Below, one piece after another: positions 59,287 to 64,000 of a stretch of 64,000 nucleotides of DNA (positions are counted from its first letter, which is position 1; each line of letters starts with the position of its first letter). Below the pieces are notes generated by a model. The model had not been told where the DNA came from, made no database searches, and worked only from the letters and a program-made list of their open reading frames with translations. The translations under genes were made by a program, and so were the position numbers. This stretch comes from Myceligenerans crystallogenes (GTDB lineage Bacteria; Actinomycetota; Actinomycetes; Actinomycetales; Cellulomonadaceae). The stretch covers positions 569,550-633,549 of the forward strand of contig NZ_BAAANL010000003.1 of the NCBI RefSeq assembly GCF_039529775.1, given 5' to 3'.

Positions 59287-60042
59287 ATGAACACCCAGGC
59301 ACCGCATGAGATCCGCGCCACGACCGTGCTGCCCGCGCAGCGGGAGGACGTCGAGCTGCACACCGCCGACGGCCTGACGCTCGTCGGGGAGCTCGCGCTC
59401 CCCGTGGGGCCCGACGGCGCCCCGCGCACACCGTCGGCCTCGCTGCTCACCTTCCATCCGCTGCCCACGCACGGCGGGTTCATGGACTCCCACGTGTACC
59501 GCAAGGCCGCCTGGCGGCTGCCCGCGATGGCGGACCTCGCGGTGCTGCGGTTCAACACGCGCGGCACCAGTTCCCCGCGCGGCACCAGCGAGGGCGCGTT
59601 CGACGGCGGCGAGGGGGAGCGGTACGACGTCGCGGCGGCCGTCGAGCTGGCGGAGTTCCGCGAGCTGCCGAGCCCGTGGCTGGTCGGCTGGTCGTTCGGC
59701 ACGGAGCTGATCCTCAAGCACGGCGCGGACCCGGCGATCACGGGGGCGATCCTGCTCTCGCCGCCGCTGCACCGCGCGACCGACGCGGACCTGGACCGGT
59801 GGGCGGAGTTCGGCAAGCCGCTCGTCGTCGTCGTGCCCGAGCTCGACGACTACCTGCGGCCCGACGAGGCCCGCCGGCGGTTCGCGCGCGTGCCGCAGGC
59901 CGAGGTGATCGGCGTCGACGGCGCGAAGCACCTCTGGGTGGGGGAGGCCGCGGTGCGCCGGGTGCTGGACGAGATCGTCGGCCACGTGCTCCCGGACCAC
60001 CCGCTGCCGCTCCCCACCCACTGGGACGGGCCGCTCGCCTGA
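59287..60042 (+). CDS. Alpha/beta hydrolase (KANL3/dienelactone-hydrolase type)
   Basis: A 251-residue cytoplasmic hydrolase. LLTFHPLPTHGGFMDSHV carries the oxyanion region, LRFNTRGTSSPRG the strand-4 turn, and WLVGWSFGTELIL the nucleophile elbow with Ser in G-W-S-F-G; Asp in VVVPELDDYL and His in GAKHLWVGE complete the triad. ATG 59287 is favoured because GACAAT lies 7 nt upstream, implying a leaderless transcript; ATG 59278 would overlap the -10 box. A close relative of esterase-like proteins conserved in actinobacteria; substrate unknown. Confidence 0.82.
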   Translation: MNTQAPHEIRATTVLPAQREDVELHTADGLTLVGELALPVGPDGAPRTPSASLLTFHPLPTHGGFMDSHVYRKAAWRLPAMADLAVLRFNTRGTSSPRGTSEGAFDGGEGERYDVAAAVELAEFRELPSPWLVGWSFGTELILKHGADPAITGAILLSPPLHRATDADLDRWAEFGKPLVVVVPELDDYLRPDEARRRFARVPQAEVIGVDGAKHLWVGEAAVRRVLDEIVGHVLPDHPLPLPTHWDGPLA

Positions 60043-60205
60043 CCGCGGCGGAGCGGCTGACCGGGCCGCTCGCCTGAAGGTGCGGTGACACGGGACCGTG
60101 CGGCAGCGCCCGGCGCGGCCGCCCGTCCGGGGGTGACCCGGCGCCGGGGCCGGGAATAACCTGGGTCAAGGGGGCGACCCTCGCCCCGTGCGAGGAGGGG
60201 CTGCG

Positions 60206-61015
60206 ATGACCGGCAACACACCGCTGAACACCGTCGATCTGCGGGTGGGCGGCGGGCTGCCGCTGGTCCTCCTGCACGGGTTCCCGCTGGACCTGCGCAT
60301 GTGGGCCACGTGCGCCGCGGCGCTGGCGCCCGGGATCCGCGCGATCGGCGTCGACCTGCCGGGAGCCGGGCACTCCGACCTGGATCCCGGCGCCGCGCCC
60401 GCGCTGGAGCACAGCGCCGAGCGCGTGCACGACACGCTCCGCGGGCTCGGCGTGGGCAACGCGATCGTCGTCGGGCTGTCGATGGGCGGGTACGTCGCCC
60501 TGGCGCTCGCCGATCTCTACCCGGGCTTCGTCGCGGGGCTCGGGCTGGTGGACACCAAGTCCACGGCCGACGGCACCGAGGCGCTCGCCAACCGGCACCG
60601 GATCGCGGGCACCGTGGAACGGGACCAGACCGTCGACGCGGTGCTCGGCATGCCGGCCGCGCTGCTGTCGGCGCGGAGCCTCGCCGAGCGCCGCACGCTC
60701 GTCCCGACGCTCGAGGCGTGGATCCGCGCGCAGTCGCCCGCGGGGGTGGCCTGGGTGCAGCGCGCGATGGCGGCCCGGCCGGACCGGACCGCGGTGCTGG
60801 AGAAGTACGAGGCGCCCGTCGCCGTCGTCGTCGGCGTGGAGGACAAGCTGGCGCCGCTCGACCAGGCCGAGCACATGGCCGCCGCCGCGACGCGGGGCGG
60901 CGGCGACGTGACGCTCACCGCCGTCCCGGACGCCGGCCACATGGCCCCGGTCGAGGACCCGGCCGCGGTGGCCGGCGCCCTGTCGCTGCTGCACGAGCGC
61001 GTCTGCGCGGCGTAG
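60206..61015 (+). CDS. Alpha/beta-fold hydrolase
   Basis: A 269-residue hydrolase of the large esterase/epoxide hydrolase group. LPLVLLHGFPLDLRMW holds the HGFP oxyanion motif and VVGLSMGGYVALALA the nucleophile elbow, with Ser in G-L-S-M-G; Asp in VGVEDKLAP and His in PDAGHMAPVEDP complete the triad. ATG 60206 follows GAGGAGGGGCTGCG. It lies about 160 bp after another hydrolase on the same strand, but the two are not close paralogues. It is convergent with the DivIVA-like gene. Substrate cannot be predicted. Confidence 0.87.
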   Translation: MTGNTPLNTVDLRVGGGLPLVLLHGFPLDLRMWATCAAALAPGIRAIGVDLPGAGHSDLDPGAAPALEHSAERVHDTLRGLGVGNAIVVGLSMGGYVALALADLYPGFVAGLGLVDTKSTADGTEALANRHRIAGTVERDQTVDAVLGMPAALLSARSLAERRTLVPTLEAWIRAQSPAGVAWVQRAMAARPDRTAVLEKYEAPVAVVVGVEDKLAPLDQAEHMAAAATRGGGDVTLTAVPDAGHMAPVEDPAAVAGALSLLHERVCAA

Positions 61016-61045
61016 GCCGGGGCCGCGCCGCCGGGCGAGACGACG

Positions 61046-61100
61046 GGGCCCGCGGCCCGGACGCGGCTCCGGTCACCGGAGCGCGTCAGGTCGCGGGCCC
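61046..61100. terminator. Compound hairpin between convergent genes
   Basis: Outer arms GGGCCCGCG (61046-61054) and CGCGGGCCC (61092-61100) enclose an inner stem GCTCCGG-TCA-CCGGAGC (61066-61082). It serves the hydrolase (+) and the DivIVA-like gene (-). Confidence 0.75.
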
Positions 61101-61123
61101 TTGTCGTCAGGCGTTCGCGCTGG

Positions 61124-62617
61124 TCAGGCCTTCGCCTCGGCCTTCGCGTCGTCCTTCTCGTCGGCGTCTTCCTCGACCTGCGGGACGACGACGGTCGCTG
61201 TGCTGACCTCGTCGGCCGACGGCGCCGGGTTCGGCGAACGCGGCGGGATCGCGACCGGCTTGGCGTCCGAGGCGGGCTCGTCGTCGGACGCGGCGCCCGC
61301 GCCGACGACGCCGAAGCGCGCCTGCTGGGCGGGGGTCAGGCCGCTGCCGCTGGACGCGGGGAGCAGGCCGGACGCGCCCTCGTTCTTGCCGGACCCGTTC
61401 CCCGGGCCGCCGAGCATGCCGCGCAGCTCCTCGAGGTAGCCGTTGATCGAGTCGTGCTGGCGGGTCAGGTCCTCGAGCTGGTTCTGGGCGGCGGCGCGCT
61501 GCAGCTCCGCCTCCTCGCGGGCGTCGGTGATGGTCTGGTCCGCGAACTCGCGGGCCTCGGCCACGATCCGGTCGGCGGTGCGGCGGGAGTCGGCGACGAG
61601 GTCCTTGACGTAGACGTCGGACTCCGAGCGCACCTTCTCCGCCTGCTCCAGGGCGACCGCGACGCGCTTCTCGGCCTCGGCGGCGTGCTTCTCCGCCGTC
61701 TTGACGAGCTTGTCCGTGTCTTCCTTGGCCTTGTTGTGGCGCTCGGAGAGCTCGGTCTCGACCTGCTCCTTGCGGGTCGCGATGTCGAGGTCCGCCTGGG
61801 CCAGCGCGGTGCGCGCCTGCTCCCGCAGCTCCTCGAGGTCCGAGGTGACGGCGTTCGCGGCCTCCGCGGCGGCGCGCTTGGCGTCGGCCACGAGCTGGTC
61901 CGCCTCGCGCCGGGCCCGCTCGAGCAGGTCGGTCGACTCGCGCTCGGCCGACTCGCGCTGGGCGGCGGTCTCGGCCGAGACCTTGGCGCGCAGCTGGGCG
62001 GCGTCGCGCTCGGTGTTGACGCGCAGCTCGGTGGTCTCGCGCTCGACGGTGGACCGCAGCGTGCCGAGCTCGCGCTCCAGGCTGGAGCGGCGCTCCGACT
62101 CCTCGGTGGCGATGCCGGAGGTGATGAGCGCGGCCTCGCGCTCGGCCGAACCCACCAGCTCCTCGGCGCGGCGCTGCGCGCCGACCAGGTGGCCCTCGGC
62201 CTCGGCGGCCATCGTGGTACGGATCTCCTCGGCCTCGCGGCGGGCGCTCGCCAGGAGCTCCGCGGCCTCGGACTCGGCGCGCGAGCGGATCTGGCCGCCC
62301 GACAGCTTCGCGCGCGCCATGATGTCCGCGGCCTGCTGGTTCGCCTGGGTGAGGATGTCGGACGACTGCTCCTCGGCCGACCGCAGCAGCATCTCGATCC
62401 GGGACCCGAGCCCCGCGTACGAGGGCTTGTCGGTCTCGGCCAGCTTGCGCTTGACGTCGTTGAGGTCCTGCTGCAGCTGCACGGACCTGCCGTCCGAGGT
62501 CTCGACCTGCCGTCGCGCCTCCTCCAGGGCGGCGTTGAGCCGGTCGAGGTGGCTGTGCACCTGGTCGCGGTCGTAGCCGCGCATGACGGTCGGGAAGAGC
62601 GAACGCTCGTCGGACAC
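61124..62617 (-). CDS. DivIVA-domain coiled-coil protein
   Basis: A 497-residue cytoskeletal-type protein. The N-terminus LFPTVMRGYDRDQVHSHLDRLNAALEEARRQVE is the DivIVA membrane-curvature-binding domain. Residues about 75-390 form an almost continuous coiled coil rich in Ala, Glu and Arg, and the C-terminal 100 residues are Gly/Ser/Pro/Asp-rich and disordered. GTG 62617 follows CGGAGGTCTGCACA. Length and composition resemble the Scy/FilP-type or second DivIVA proteins that organise polar growth in actinobacteria rather than the shorter Wag31. It is divergent from a membrane-protein gene, with 286 bp between them holding no further gene. Confidence 0.87.
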   Translation of the reverse strand: MSDERSLFPTVMRGYDRDQVHSHLDRLNAALEEARRQVETSDGRSVQLQQDLNDVKRKLAETDKPSYAGLGSRIEMLLRSAEEQSSDILTQANQQAADIMARAKLSGGQIRSRAESEAAELLASARREAEEIRTTMAAEAEGHLVGAQRRAEELVGSAEREAALITSGIATEESERRSSLERELGTLRSTVERETTELRVNTERDAAQLRAKVSAETAAQRESAERESTDLLERARREADQLVADAKRAAAEAANAVTSDLEELREQARTALAQADLDIATRKEQVETELSERHNKAKEDTDKLVKTAEKHAAEAEKRVAVALEQAEKVRSESDVYVKDLVADSRRTADRIVAEAREFADQTITDAREEAELQRAAAQNQLEDLTRQHDSINGYLEELRGMLGGPGNGSGKNEGASGLLPASSGSGLTPAQQARFGVVGAGAASDDEPASDAKPVAIPPRSPNPAPSADEVSTATVVVPQVEEDADEKDDAKAEAKA

Positions 62618-62903
62618 TGTGCAGACCTCCGTGGCAAGACCGTGGGTACCCTGGACTGGAGTTTGAGCCAGGGGATGCCGCGATACGCGGCCTGTCCGGC
62701 GCCCAGGATACGCGTCGCGCGCGCCGCTGGATAGCCGCTGCTGCAATGGGATCGGTGGCCCGCCGCGCGGGTCGTGAAGACGACGCGTGAAGGATGCGTG
62801 ACGATCCTCGCTGTGCCCGCTCCCGGCCACGGCCCCTGGAATCCTCGGCAGCCGACGACTCTATGCTGGACTGTCGGTCCTCAGGCACCTACGAAGGGAA
62901 CGG

Positions 62904-64000
62904 GTGGTGCAACGCTTCCTGGCGATCCTCCTGATCCTCGCCGGTCTCGGCGGGGCGGGGTACGGTATCGCGACCGCGACGATCCTCCGTGAATCCGACA
63001 CGGTGGTCGCGACCGCGACCCCGAGCGGTGACGGAACGATGCTGGTCACGGCCCCGGGCGTGCTCGGGATGGTCGACGACAGCGTGACGGTCCGCGCCTC
63101 GGTCCCCGAAGGGCAGAAGGTCACCCTGGCCGTCGGCACCGAGACCGACGTGCTCGGCTGGGTCGGCGACGACCCGTACGACTCCGTCACCGGCATGACC
63201 GACTGGACGAGACTCGCGGTCGTACCCGGCAGCGGCGTGGCGGAGCCGTCCGGCGACGCGTCCGCCCCCGCCGAGGAGGGCAAGGAGGGGGAGGCCGGCG
63301 CCGAGGGCTCCGCGAAGCAGGACGAGAAGCCCGCGAGCGGCCCGGAACCCGCGGGCTCCGACCTCTGGGTCTCCGAGGTGAGCGGTGAGACGAGCGTCAC
63401 GCTGCGCTACACCGAGCAGCCCGGTCCCTACAGCCTGCTCGCCGCGGGCGTCGGGAAGGGCGCCGAGGCCCCCACGGTCGAGCTGACCTGGCCCCGGCCC
63501 GTCACCACCCCGTACCTGTGGCCCGGCGTCATCGGCGGCGTGTTCCTCGTGCTGCTGGGTGTCTTCCTCCTGCTCGGCTCGCGCAGGTCCAAGGGGCCCC
63601 AGGGAGCGAAGGGCCGCAAGCCCGCACGCACGGTGCGCGCCCCGCTCACCCACCAGGACGACCTGCCCCGCCGGACCGACCCGGCGGACCCGCCGTTCCC
63701 GCCCTCGCGCGGCGACGAGGCGGGCGACGTGCCGGTTCCCGGCGTGGCGGCCTTCCCGTCCGCCCCGGATACCGGGCCGGGCGCGGGCCCGGGCACCGCG
63801 GTCTTCCCGCCCGCCGACGCCGCCCCGGCGCCGGGCCGGCGCCGGGGCCAGGCTCCCGCCGCGGCGCCGTCGTCGTTCCCGGCCGAACCCGCCGCGGCCT
63901 CGTGGGCTCCCGGCCGGCCCGAGCAGGGCTCCGGTCCCGCGGCGTACGGGCCGTCCGGCCCGGCGCCGCAGACCGGCGCGCAGCCGGTGCCCGCGGGCCC
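62904..64000 (+). CDS. Membrane-anchored protein with Pro/Ala-rich tail (3' end outside window)
   Basis: At least 365 residues, continuing past the window edge. It begins with a signal-anchor (RFLAILLILAGLGGAGYGIA), then a domain of about 180 residues, presumably outside the cell (TVVATATPSGDGTMLVTAPGVLGMVDDSVTVRA), containing an acidic Ala/Glu/Gly insertion. A second membrane helix (LWPGVIGGVFLVLLGVFLLLG) leads to a long Pro/Gly/Ala-rich cytoplasmic tail. GTG 62904 follows GAAGGGAACGG; an adjacent GTG at 62907 is equally possible. No family is recognised with certainty. It is divergent from the DivIVA-like gene. Confidence 0.75.
   Translation, partial: MVQRFLAILLILAGLGGAGYGIATATILRESDTVVATATPSGDGTMLVTAPGVLGMVDDSVTVRASVPEGQKVTLAVGTETDVLGWVGDDPYDSVTGMTDWTRLAVVPGSGVAEPSGDASAPAEEGKEGEAGAEGSAKQDEKPASGPEPAGSDLWVSEVSGETSVTLRYTEQPGPYSLLAAGVGKGAEAPTVELTWPRPVTTPYLWPGVIGGVFLVLLGVFLLLGSRRSKGPQGAKGRKPARTVRAPLTHQDDLPRRTDPADPPFPPSRGDEAGDVPVPGVAAFPSAPDTGPGAGPGTAVFPPADAAPAPGRRRGQAPAAAPSSFPAEPAAASWAPGRPEQGSGPAAYGPSGPAPQTGAQPVPAG

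Overview
The window is high-GC DNA typical of a Gram-positive actinobacterium. NucS (non-canonical mismatch repair), a DivIVA-type polar coiled-coil protein, class Ib ribonucleotide reductase (nrdHIEF), many glycoside hydrolases and sugar ABC importers without their own ATPase point to a plant-polysaccharide-degrading member of the Cellulomonadaceae/Promicromonosporaceae type. This placement is an inference from gene content and GC; no rRNA marker is present.

Layout. 0-2.7 kb: end of nucS, nagA and a DUF402 protein. 2.8-21.5 kb: a carbohydrate island with GH3, a YesL-type membrane protein, two solute-binding-protein/permease sets, one LacI regulator, and GH42, GH31 (alpha-xylosidase type) and GH1 enzymes. 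At least five promoters here carry related 14-bp palindromes (consensus TCGAAGCGCTTCGA), so the whole island looks like one local LacI regulon. 21.8-25.85 kb: nrdHIEF with an NrdR box.

25.8-46.4 kb: an integrated element of about 20.6 kb inserted at the 3' end of nrdF. An exact 18-bp repeat, which includes the nrdF stop codon, marks both ends. It carries a tyrosine integrase, an excisionase-like protein and a MobF relaxase-helicase. It also carries an operon of roughly ten overlapping genes that looks like a compact biosynthetic cluster: HAD phosphatase, nucleotidyltransferase, a TrpRS-like/PLP-aminotransferase fusion, APH-like kinase, TylF-like methyltransferase, F420-type oxidoreductase, an auxiliary tryptophanyl-tRNA synthetase, a cupin and small proteins. 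The auxiliary trpS is preceded by a leader peptide with three consecutive Trp codons and a terminator hairpin, a classical attenuator. My reading is that the cluster makes a tryptophan-related inhibitor of TrpRS and carries an attenuation-controlled resistant copy. At the far end sit a ParB-like protein, a D12-class adenine methylase and a small zinc-finger protein with a palindromic operator on its start codon, probably a modification or defence module.

46.4-64 kb: chromosomal genes again: small HTH and hypothetical proteins, DUF2797, two secreted GH43/AbfB arabinofuranosidase-type enzymes under an AraR-like operator, a TetR-controlled drug-efflux ABC pair, GH95, an FKBP lipoprotein, two alpha/beta hydrolases, a DivIVA-like protein and the start of a membrane protein that runs off the window.
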